In this document: positions 1-5,383 of the stretch, in pieces
Layout of the letters: every line of letters begins with the position of its first letter
How positions within the stretch are numbered: position 1 is the first letter of the stretch
Source: Bacteroidota bacterium
GTDB lineage: Bacteria > Bacteroidota > Bacteroidia > NS11-12g > UBA955
Length of the DNA: 7,706 nt
Reading direction: 5' to 3'
NCBI GenBank assembly: GCA_947450015.1
Contig: CANFUB010000115.1
Location: 1-7,706, forward strand
Translations under genes and position numbers: made by a program
The notes under the pieces: generated by a model
What the model was told of the DNA's origin: nothing
The model's database searches: none
What the model saw: the letters and a program-made list of their open reading frames with translations, nothing else

Positions 1-781
1 ATCCACCATTCATCATGTGCTCTTCTGCAGTTACAACACATCTGGTTTTGCGCACTGAATTTAAAATGGCAGCATCATCCAATGGCTTGATGGTATGTAT
101 ATTGATAACCTCTGCACTGATGCCTTTTTCGGCCAATGCTTGCGCAGCTAAAATACTTTTCCATACAAGGTGACCAGTACAGAAAATAGAAACATCAGTA
201 CCTTCGTAAATGGTAACTGCTTTACCGATTTCAAATACTTGATCGGGTTTGGTAAAGATGGCTACTTTCGGTCTGCCGAAACGCAAGTAACAAGGACCAT
301 CGTGATTGGCAATGGCAATGGTTGCAGCTTTGGTTTGGTTGTAATCGCAAGGATTAATCACCACCATGCCTGGGAGCATTTTCATTAAACCAAGGTCTTC
401 TAGTATTTGGTGTGTTGCACCATCTTCGCCCAAGGTAACACCGGCATGCGATGCACATATTTTTACATTCTTGCCACTGTATGCAATGCTCTGTCTGATT
501 TGATCGTACACACGACCAGTACTAAAATTAGCAAAGGTACCAGTGAAAGGAATTTTACCACCTGTTGCTAAGCCTGCAGCTACGCCCATCATGTTGGCTT
601 CTGCTATGCCCATTTGATAAAAACGGTCGGGGAATTCTTTTTTGAATCCATCCATTTTTAATGAGCCTGTAAGGTCGGCACAAAGTGCAACGATATTGCT
701 GTTTTGTTTGCCTGCTTCAAGTAAGCCTGCTCCAAAGCCAGAGCGGGTATCGTTATTGCCAAGTATTTCTATGGTTTGCAT
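1..781 (-). CDS. tkt: Transketolase, C-terminal subunit (partial, 3' end beyond left edge)
   Basis: This is the pyrimidine-binding and C-terminal half of a split transketolase. With the N-terminal subunit encoded two genes upstream it should form the cytosolic thiamine-diphosphate enzyme of the pentose phosphate pathway, which transfers two-carbon ketol units between sugar phosphates. Reading the minus strand from ATG at 781-779 gives about 260 uninterrupted residues beginning MQTIEILGNNDTRSGFG. Visible family motifs are GIAEANM (residues 58-64, with Glu61 at the place of the catalytic glutamate that activates the cofactor), SHAGVTLGEDGATHQ (111-125) and LRFGRPK (166-172). From about residue 190 the C-terminal domain begins (VINIHTIKPLD, 225-235). 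Family members are usually about 310-320 residues, so roughly 50-60 residues lie outside the window. The start shares one base with the stop of the upstream VWA gene (TAATG), suggesting translational coupling. The family assignment is very secure. 1-deoxyxylulose-5-phosphate synthase is related but normally a single chain. Confidence 0.95.
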   Translation of the reverse strand, partial: MQTIEILGNNDTRSGFGAGLLEAGKQNSNIVALCADLTGSLKMDGFKKEFPDRFYQMGIAEANMMGVAAGLATGGKIPFTGTFANFSTGRVYDQIRQSIAYSGKNVKICASHAGVTLGEDGATHQILEDLGLMKMLPGMVVINPCDYNQTKAATIAIANHDGPCYLRFGRPKVAIFTKPDQVFEIGKAVTIYEGTDVSIFCTGHLVWKSILAAQALAEKGISAEVINIHTIKPLDDAAILNSVRKTRCVVTAEEHMMNGG

Positions 782-2172
782 TATAAATTTAATTCTGATG
801 TTGTTGCTGATGTAATGATAAATTCTTTTTCGAAGGTGTAAATGGTGCGGGTTTCAGATTTACTGCGACCGATTAACACATATTTTCCGGGTTGCATAAT
901 GATGGTTTGAAAATACTCATCTGAAATATCGCATACCCATTCTATTTTTCCATTCACTGTTTGGTAAATGGCGGCTACTAAATTTGATTTTTTATTGATT
1001 TGTAAACGGCCTGGTTGGTCGATGGTAATAAAAGTGGTTTTGTTTTGATCAACCACTACACTGTCGTAATATTTTCGAGGGGTTGTAAGTACTTCTAAAT
1101 CGTAAGCACCAGTTATATATCTTTTGGTGGTATTAAAACTTTGTGCATTGATGGTTTTCGATTTGTTGTGCACTTTAATAACAGCCTTTAATTCTAAATA
1201 ATTGGTGACCCCTTTTGATATCAATTGTATATGTCCTTGCGGCACATCAATGGGAATGATATTGTGTTTGCCAACGATAAGTTCAATATTGGTTTTGGTA
1301 ACCGGCGGCATGGTGTGCACAGTGATATCATACTTACGCATAGGGTCAAGAAACAAAGTATCAGGCACGCCTCTGCCATTCATGGTATGGTCGAAATTGT
1401 GTAATAATTTTTTGGTGTAATGGTCGTAGATGCTCATGGCCACATCGGTTTCAACGGGGCGAATTTGTTTGTCTAGTAAATTCACTTGACAACTGGTGGC
1501 ATTCATGGCCTGTGATATAACAACGCCTACGACATTGTTCGCGTCTTTTTCGGTATTGGCATCGTAATATGTACCGGCACAATTAAAGCTCAATTTAAAT
1601 TGATCGGTAGAACCCACACCAATGATAAATGGTTTTAAGAAAATACCTTTTTTCTGTAAGGCTTGCGAAATAGCGCAAGGATCGCCAGTACATTCTTCTA
1701 AACCATCGGTCACTATGATGATTAAATTTCTAACACCTGCTTCTACAGGAAAATCTTTTTCACTTTCTTGTAAAGAATAGGCAATTGGAGTCCAACCTTT
1801 TGGTGTTAAACTGGTAATTCTTTTTTTAATGAGGATGTGGTTGTTCGGTGCAAAGGGTACTTCTAAACGCGAGTCTTTGCAATCTTTTTGGTCCACTGTT
1901 TTTTGATGCCCATACACCCTTAAAGCCAATTCTACATTGCTAAAGGTTTTAAAACTATCCACCATTTTGAGTGCAATTTTTTTAGCCGCTTGCATGCGGG
2001 TGCCTTTCTCTAGGGTAGAGGTCATGCTGCCCGAAGCATCAAAAATAATGAGGATGCGTGTTTTTTGTTTGGTTTGCGCAGATAGGCCGAACGCTACAAA
2101 AAGCGCCATTGTTAAAAGCAATGATTTCATATACTGAACAAACGTGTAGTGCATCAAACTATTGTGTTGCAT
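781..2172 (-). CDS. Exported von Willebrand factor A (VWA) domain protein between the transketolase subunit genes
   Basis: The 463-residue protein has a signal peptide followed by a VWA domain with a complete metal-binding MIDAS site: DASGS (45-49), Thr128 in GWTPI and Asp156 in VTDG. VWA domains of this kind bind a divalent cation and usually a protein ligand. Cys97 and the pair Cys161/Cys166 (ECTGDPC) fit the disulfide-rich pattern common in exported bacterial VWA proteins, so a periplasmic or surface location is likely. Residues about 230-463 look like two or three beta-sandwich (PEGA or carboxypeptidase-regulatory-like) repeats, and no transmembrane anchor is visible. The start at 2172 shares one base with the transketolase N-subunit stop (TAATG). 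However, the signal peptide begins at Met15 (MKSLLLTMALFVAFGLSAQ; ATG at 2130-2128), so translation may really start at 2130. The 3' end also overlaps the next gene by one base. The specific function is unknown. VWA, MIDAS and export are seen or strongly inferred, and any link to transketolase is only positional. Confidence 0.9.
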   Translation of the reverse strand: MQHNSLMHYTFVQYMKSLLLTMALFVAFGLSAQTKQKTRILIIFDASGSMTSTLEKGTRMQAAKKIALKMVDSFKTFSNVELALRVYGHQKTVDQKDCKDSRLEVPFAPNNHILIKKRITSLTPKGWTPIAYSLQESEKDFPVEAGVRNLIIIVTDGLEECTGDPCAISQALQKKGIFLKPFIIGVGSTDQFKLSFNCAGTYYDANTEKDANNVVGVVISQAMNATSCQVNLLDKQIRPVETDVAMSIYDHYTKKLLHNFDHTMNGRGVPDTLFLDPMRKYDITVHTMPPVTKTNIELIVGKHNIIPIDVPQGHIQLISKGVTNYLELKAVIKVHNKSKTINAQSFNTTKRYITGAYDLEVLTTPRKYYDSVVVDQNKTTFITIDQPGRLQINKKSNLVAAIYQTVNGKIEWVCDISDEYFQTIIMQPGKYVLIGRSKSETRTIYTFEKEFIITSATTSELNL

Positions 2173-3050
2173 TAATAATCGCCCAAAGTTTCTGGTAGTT
2201 GTGCCAAGGCTTTCGCCAATTGGTCGTCATTAGGCGCTATGCCGTGCCACTCGTGACTGCCCATCATGAAATCAACACCTGCACCCATTTCAGTTTTCAT
2301 TAAAATAACGATTGGGCGACCTTGACCTTGTAAAGCTTTTGCTTTGGCATTGGTGTCTAAAATGTCTTGCATGTTGTTGCCATCCATTTCTAAAACGGTC
2401 CATTTGAATGCTTCGAATTTACTTCTCAAAGAATCAAAGCCCATGATTTCTACAACACCACCATCAATTTGTTGTTTATTGTAATCAACGGCTGCTATGA
2501 TATTGTCGAGGCCATGGTGACCAGCATACATAATGGCTTCCCAATTTTGACCTTCTTGTAATTCACCATCACCAGTTAATACATAAACAGTATGTGAATC
2601 TTTATCGGCTCTTTTTGCTAAGGCCATACCAGTGGCTACTGATAAACCTTGACCCAATGAACCAGAGGCAATGCGCACACCCGGTAAACCCTCGTGGGTA
2701 GTTGGGTGACCTTGTAAACGGCTGTTTAATTTTCTAAAGGTGCTCAATTCTTTCACATCGAAATAACCACTGTGTGCTAATACGCTATAGAATACCGGAC
2801 TAATATGACCGTTTGATAAAACAAACACATCTTCATTTTTGCCTTCCATGGTAAACGCTTTTGGCTTGTGGTCCATGATGTTAAAATAAAGGGCTGTAAG
2901 GTAATCGGCACAGCCAAGCGAACCACCAGGGTGACCGCTTTGAACGGCATGCACCATGCGGACGATATCTCTTCTTACCTGTGAAGCAATTTGTTGTAAT
3001 TCTGTAGCAGTAGACATTTTGTTGGGTTGTATTTCTGTGTGCGTTGACAT
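2172..3050 (-). CDS. tkt: Transketolase, N-terminal (thiamine-diphosphate binding) subunit
   Basis: This 292-residue protein is the pyrophosphate-binding half of a split transketolase and should pair with the C-terminal subunit two genes downstream. Family signatures are clear: SGHPGGSLG (38-46, with the conserved His40), LSNGHISP (78-85), GSLGQGLSVATGMA (130-143), the cofactor and metal motif starting at GDGELQEGQNWEA (160-172) with its distal Asn191 in DYNKQQ, and SHEWHGIAP (265-273). The length is typical for the stand-alone N subunit, so this is a natural split rather than a broken full-length gene. Two starts are possible: ATG at 3050, or an in-frame ATG at 3017 giving a protein that begins MSTATELQQIASQ. 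The family motifs all lie downstream of both and neither has a good Shine-Dalgarno sequence, so the second is plausible. It is the first gene of the operon, and its stop TAA shares a base with the VWA start. Confidence 0.96.
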   Translation of the reverse strand: MSTHTEIQPNKMSTATELQQIASQVRRDIVRMVHAVQSGHPGGSLGCADYLTALYFNIMDHKPKAFTMEGKNEDVFVLSNGHISPVFYSVLAHSGYFDVKELSTFRKLNSRLQGHPTTHEGLPGVRIASGSLGQGLSVATGMALAKRADKDSHTVYVLTGDGELQEGQNWEAIMYAGHHGLDNIIAAVDYNKQQIDGGVVEIMGFDSLRSKFEAFKWTVLEMDGNNMQDILDTNAKAKALQGQGRPIVILMKTEMGAGVDFMMGSHEWHGIAPNDDQLAKALAQLPETLGDY

Positions 3051-3069
3051 TTAGATATAAATCAAGTTG

Positions 3070-3077
3070 CAAAAATC
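3070..3077 (-). promoter_or_regulatory. Possible -7 element for the transketolase/VWA operon
   Basis: On the minus strand this reads GATTTTTG, seven of eight positions of the Bacteroidota -7 consensus TAnnTTTG. It lies about 20 bases before the ATG at 3050. I see no convincing -33 element at the expected distance, and the region is very AT-rich, so this is a weak candidate only. Confidence 0.25.
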
Positions 3078-3207
3078 AAGCAATTAATCTGTTTATTTTT
3101 TAATGCCTCCTTATTTTTATAAACGAATAATAAACGATTCACTTTTTTTTAATGCATTTAGTTTTTCTAAATAAATATAGATGACCTCAATTTTCAAATT
3201 TTGGAAT

Positions 3208-3215
3208 AATGTTTG
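3208..3215 (+). promoter_or_regulatory. Possible -7 element for the exported barrel-like protein gene
   Basis: AATGTTTG matches seven of eight positions of TAnnTTTG and ends 19 bases before the ATG at 3235. No clear -33 box is present. A purine-rich stretch, AAGGGAA (3221-3227), lies 7 bases before the start and could serve as a weak ribosome binding site. Confidence 0.25.
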
Positions 3216-3234
3216 CAGATAAGGGAACAGCAAC

Positions 3235-3948
3235 ATGTACCGATTGATCTTATTCTTATGCGCTTTGTTTCTCTTACCATTTCTATCGAAAGGACAACAG
3301 AATTTTATTAATGTGCCTTCTTCTGAAGTCACTAAAAAGGGGCAGATTTTTTTTCAACAACAATTTAATTTTAATGAACTGCTACAAGCTAATTCTACTT
3401 TCGATTACGGTTTAGGCAAGGGCTTCGAAACAGGGTTCAATGTATTAGGCTTGAACTACAACGAAAAACGACAATCTTTTTTTAACAACGATACCAACGA
3501 TAGCGATCCATACAACCCTCTGATTGCATTCAATATGTTAAAGCAATTCAGATTAACAGAACATTCGCATTTATGTATTGGTGGTCAATTGGGCGCTAAT
3601 TTTCGCAAAGAACACCGCACCAAAGAAGCGGGTTTAGGCTACATCAATTGGTCGCGCAGCGATTTGTTTGGAGAAAATAGTCAATTGGTTTTAGGGACTT
3701 ATTACAACAGTATGCACTATGGCGGACAGGGCAATAGAGTAGGGGTTTGGGCGGGTTTACAAGTGCCCATCACACAAAAGTTTTATGCCATTGGCGAAAC
3801 TGTTATTGGTAACAATGCCATCTCATACACCACCATAGCAGCCATGTATTTTCCGAAAAAATATTTGCCATTAACATTGGGACTGCAAATTCCGAATACT
3901 TCGCACAATGCGTATTCCATAGTATTCGAAATTACCTACGTGCCTTGA
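3235..3948 (+). CDS. Exported hypothetical protein, probable outer-membrane beta-barrel
   Basis: I do not recognise a named family for this 237-residue protein. The N-terminus (MYRLILFLCALFLLPFLSKG, then QQN) is a good signal peptide with likely cleavage near residue 20, and no other hydrophobic helix is present. The rest alternates short polar/aromatic and glycine-rich stretches such as FDYGLGKGFETGFNVLGLNY (56-75) and AYSIVFEITYV near the end. That pattern suits amphipathic beta strands of an outer-membrane barrel of perhaps 8-12 strands. The last residue is Pro, with Tyr-Val before it, so the usual terminal aromatic signal is only approximate. The start is supported by the signal peptide and by AAGGGAA just upstream. 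The gene is divergent from the transketolase operon and is followed by a 418-base non-coding stretch, so it is probably transcribed alone. A secreted soluble beta protein is the alternative. Confidence 0.8.
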   Translation: MYRLILFLCALFLLPFLSKGQQNFINVPSSEVTKKGQIFFQQQFNFNELLQANSTFDYGLGKGFETGFNVLGLNYNEKRQSFFNNDTNDSDPYNPLIAFNMLKQFRLTEHSHLCIGGQLGANFRKEHRTKEAGLGYINWSRSDLFGENSQLVLGTYYNSMHYGGQGNRVGVWAGLQVPITQKFYAIGETVIGNNAISYTTIAAMYFPKKYLPLTLGLQIPNTSHNAYSIVFEITYVP

Positions 3949-3967
3949 TTTGCTTAGGATTTAATAA

Positions 3968-4100
3968 GCCACAGATTCACAGAGGAAATCCATTGCTATG
4001 ACACAGATAGTTATAGAATGATTGAAACATTAGCTTGTGACTTTAGATTGAAATTAATCTGTGGGTTTTCAAAAAAAAATATAATCTGTGAATCTGTGGC
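3968..4100. repeat. Long inverted-repeat element (REP- or MITE-like)
   Basis: GCCACAGATTCACAGA (3968-3983) is the exact reverse complement of TCTGTGAATCTGTGGC (4085-4100), giving a perfect 16-bp stem across 101 bases. A shorter nested pair lies inside: CACAGAT (4002-4008) and ATCTGTG (4057-4063). Each outer arm is itself built from a doubled ATCTGTG-type heptamer. The segment has no open reading frame of note. It starts 20 bases after the stop of the barrel-like gene, so a transcript could fold here and end or be stabilised. From memory, ATCTGTG-rich palindromes are common as intergenic repeats in many bacterial genomes, but that cannot be checked here. Confidence 0.8.
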
Positions 4101-4137
4101 GACTTGTATTCCCCAATAATGGTATCCTATAATCTGA

Positions 4138-4159
4138 GATATTTTGGTTTTAAAATATT
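4138..4159. repeat. AT-rich hairpin in repeat unit 1
   Basis: GATATTTT (4138-4145) can pair with AAAATATT (4152-4159) around a 6-base loop. Seven pairs are Watson-Crick and the last would be a G-U pair in RNA. The stem is AT-only apart from that pair, so it is weak. Confidence 0.5.
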
Positions 4160-4213
4160 ATCTGTGAATCTGTGGCGACTTGTATTCCCCAATAATGGTT
4201 TCAAATAATCTGA

Positions 4214-4236
4214 GATATTTTGGTTTTAAAAATATC
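4214..4236. repeat. AT-rich hairpin in repeat unit 2
   Basis: GATATTTT (4214-4221) pairs perfectly with AAAATATC (4229-4236) around a 7-base loop. It is the counterpart of the hairpin in unit 1; here the terminal base is C, giving a full G-C closing pair. Confidence 0.5.
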
Positions 4237-4316
4237 ATCTGTGAATCTGTGGCGACCCTTGTATTTTACTGAATTGAAAGTCTTAAGTTAGGTAAATCAT
4301 AGTTGGTTCGCACCCA

Positions 4317-4345
4317 TTTAAGCCATTACTTAAAGTGTAACTTTG
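4317..4345 (+). promoter_or_regulatory. Bacteroidota-type promoter for the GYF_2 protein gene
   Basis: TAACTTTG (4338-4345) is a full match to the -7 consensus TAnnTTTG. TTTA (4317-4320) stands 17 bases upstream as a degenerate -33 element. Transcription would begin a few bases after 4345, giving a short leader before the ATG at 4367. The -7 match is strong for this phylum; the -33 box is weak. Confidence 0.5.
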
Positions 4346-4366
4346 AATAAATTACATTATTAATTT

Positions 4367-5206
4367 ATGAAAGCACTCTTTTACTCCAATGGCATCGATA
4401 TTTTCGGTCCTGTTAATCTCGCTGAATTTAGTGAGAACAGATATTATAAAAGTACCCTCATTTGGTACGAAGGATTAAAAGGTTGGGTGAACATTGCCGA
4501 CTGCGATGAACTCAAACATCTGATTGGTACCATGGCAACACCTGCTATCGATGCTGGTTTGCAACATGCCTTGCCCAATGCAACGCCACCACTTACTTCG
4601 CAAGTCGCGAATACGAACAGAGGTTTAAAACGTTCGCTATTAATAGCAGCACTGTTATTAATTCTGTTGGGTATTTTAACATTTTACAATTACAATTTGA
4701 ATCCTGCAGCAGCCGGCAATACAGTGAATGCAACCATCGCATTGCCGAATGCAATTGATACCTTGCCCCAAGACACCGCTAAACAAAGAAAATTAAAACA
4801 TGATGCCATGATTGCAAAGCAAGCCGAAATAAAAACCTATCGCATCAATTGGTCGAAGTTTATAATTGCCACCACCAACGATTACAGCGCCAACGAACTC
4901 GGTGGTATCAGCGATTTAAAAATTCTTTTGAAAAATAATTGTCCTTATAAAATCGACCATGCCCAAGTGCAAGTCAATTATTTGAAAGCCAACGGTACGG
5001 TGTACCATACCGAACGCCTCGACTTCGATAATTTAGAAGCCAAAACAAGTAAAGAAGTATTCGCACCTAATAGCGACCGTGGCGTTTCCATTGCTTGTTC
5101 TGTCATCATCATCAAAAGCACCGCCTTAAATTTATGCTGCGATAAAACCGCCAAGAATTTTAAAAAGCTGATAGGCGAAGACCCATACCGCTGCTTTCTG
5201 CAGTAG
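4367..5206 (+). CDS. GYF_2 domain, single transmembrane helix and Ig-like C-terminal domain protein
   Basis: This 279-residue protein has three parts. Residues about 1-53 resemble a GYF_2 (DUF4339) domain: a start like KALFYSNG, then GPVNLAEF (14-21) and LIWYEGLKGWVNIAD (31-45), including the family's typical W-x-E-G-x-x-x-W core. A Pro/Thr-rich linker follows. One strongly hydrophobic segment (about 90-107, SLLIAALLLILLGILTFY) is preceded by Arg and Lys. No N-terminal signal peptide is present, so the GYF_2 part should be cytoplasmic and the C-terminal part outside the inner membrane. Residues about 155-255 (GISDLKILLKNN, then QVNYLKANG) look like an FxLYD or DUF3426-type beta-sandwich, ending in a segment with five cysteines (C192, C244, C257, C258, C276 overall). 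GYF_2 domains are thought to bind proline-rich peptides; the partner is unknown. The stop TAG touches a perfect palindrome. The gene is probably monocistronic. Confidence 0.85.
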   Translation: MKALFYSNGIDIFGPVNLAEFSENRYYKSTLIWYEGLKGWVNIADCDELKHLIGTMATPAIDAGLQHALPNATPPLTSQVANTNRGLKRSLLIAALLLILLGILTFYNYNLNPAAAGNTVNATIALPNAIDTLPQDTAKQRKLKHDAMIAKQAEIKTYRINWSKFIIATTNDYSANELGGISDLKILLKNNCPYKIDHAQVQVNYLKANGTVYHTERLDFDNLEAKTSKEVFAPNSDRGVSIACSVIIIKSTALNLCCDKTAKNFKKLIGEDPYRCFLQ

Positions 5207-5233
5207 TTGGGACATGATATATCATGTCCCAAC
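5206..5233. repeat. Perfect 28-bp palindrome at the GYF_2 gene stop codon
   Basis: The sequence from GTTGGGACATGATA to its mirror TATCATGTCCCAAC is a perfect 14+14 palindrome with no spacer. Its first base is the G of the TAG stop. In RNA it would form a strong hairpin directly after the coding region and could act as an mRNA 3' end or stabiliser. No T-tract follows on the plus strand (the next bases are AGGGGCAGCC), so a classical intrinsic terminator is not supported. As DNA it could equally be a binding site for a dimeric protein or a REP-like repeat. Confidence 0.85.
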
Positions 5234-5267
5234 AGGGGCAGCCCAGCAACCAAAGATAAATGCATGT

Positions 5268-5291
5268 ACGGTCATGACATGTCATGGCCGT
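5268..5291. repeat. Second, related 24-bp palindrome
   Basis: ACGGTCATGACA (5268-5279) pairs with TGTCATGGCCGT (5280-5291) in eleven of twelve positions; the exception, T5272 against G5287, would be a G-U pair in RNA. It shares with the palindrome 34 bases upstream the spacerless design and a CATGA...TCATG core, but the outer arms differ. No T-tract follows. The pair may be two units of one repeat family or a double operator upstream of the PIG-L gene. Confidence 0.8.
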
Positions 5292-5315
5292 TCAGCCAAT
5301 CAACAAATTCTATAA

Positions 5316-5344
5316 TTTATTTTCAGCGAAATAAGATATTTTTG
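5316..5344 (+). promoter_or_regulatory. Bacteroidota-type promoter for the PIG-L deacetylase gene
   Basis: TATTTTTG (5337-5344) fully matches TAnnTTTG, with TTTA (5316-5319) 17 bases upstream, the same arrangement as the candidate promoter of the preceding gene. It leaves a leader of roughly 35 bases before the ATG at 5384. The second palindrome ends 24 bases before the TTTA box, a position from which a bound protein could affect initiation. The sequence is AT-rich, so a chance match remains possible. Confidence 0.45.
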
Positions 5345-5383
5345 AAACTTGTTATAAAAAATCACAGTTTTAAAATATTGACA

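Larger units (their letters stand above)
4084..4265. repeat. Tandem direct repeat, 76/77-bp unit, two full copies plus partial third
   Basis: Units begin with ATCTGTGAATCTGTGGCGAC at 4084, 4160 and 4237. Copy 1 (76 bp) and copy 2 (77 bp) are nearly identical, differing mainly around 4124-4130 versus 4200-4206 and at the unit end. Copy 3 keeps the first 20 bases, gains two C residues, resumes TTGTATT and then diverges at about 4265. The units abut with no unique spacers, so this is not a CRISPR array. The leading 16 bases of every unit (after the first A) are the right arm of the inverted repeat starting at 3968, so the array looks like an end-on expansion of that element. No coding potential is seen. 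Together with the flanking inverted repeat it accounts for most of the gap between 3949 and 4366. Confidence 0.9.

Noticed and set aside
170..388. Plus-strand frame of 72 codons
   Set aside because: It is antisense to the well-supported transketolase C-terminal subunit gene.
781..2172. Calcium-activated chloride channel or co-chaperone VWA protein
   Set aside because: Only the VWA domain is shared. There is no membrane segment beyond the signal peptide and no AAA partner gene nearby.
781..3050. A broken transketolase interrupted by an insertion
   Set aside because: Both transketolase parts have their own start, the N part ends naturally after its usual length, and stand-alone two-subunit transketolases are common. 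The VWA gene is a complete, coupled reading frame.
3117..3332. Minus-strand reading frame of 71 codons in the divergent region
   Set aside because: It overlaps the signal-peptide region of the barrel-like gene antisense and shows low-complexity, AT-driven composition.
4084..4265. Possible CRISPR array
   Set aside because: The 76/77-bp units are contiguous copies with no unique spacers, and no cas genes are visible.
5206..5233. Classical intrinsic terminator
   Set aside because: The hairpin is strong but no U-tract follows on either strand.
4978..5265. Minus-strand reading frame of 95 codons
   Set aside because: It lies mostly antisense to the end of the GYF_2 gene, runs through the palindrome, and has no recognisable features.
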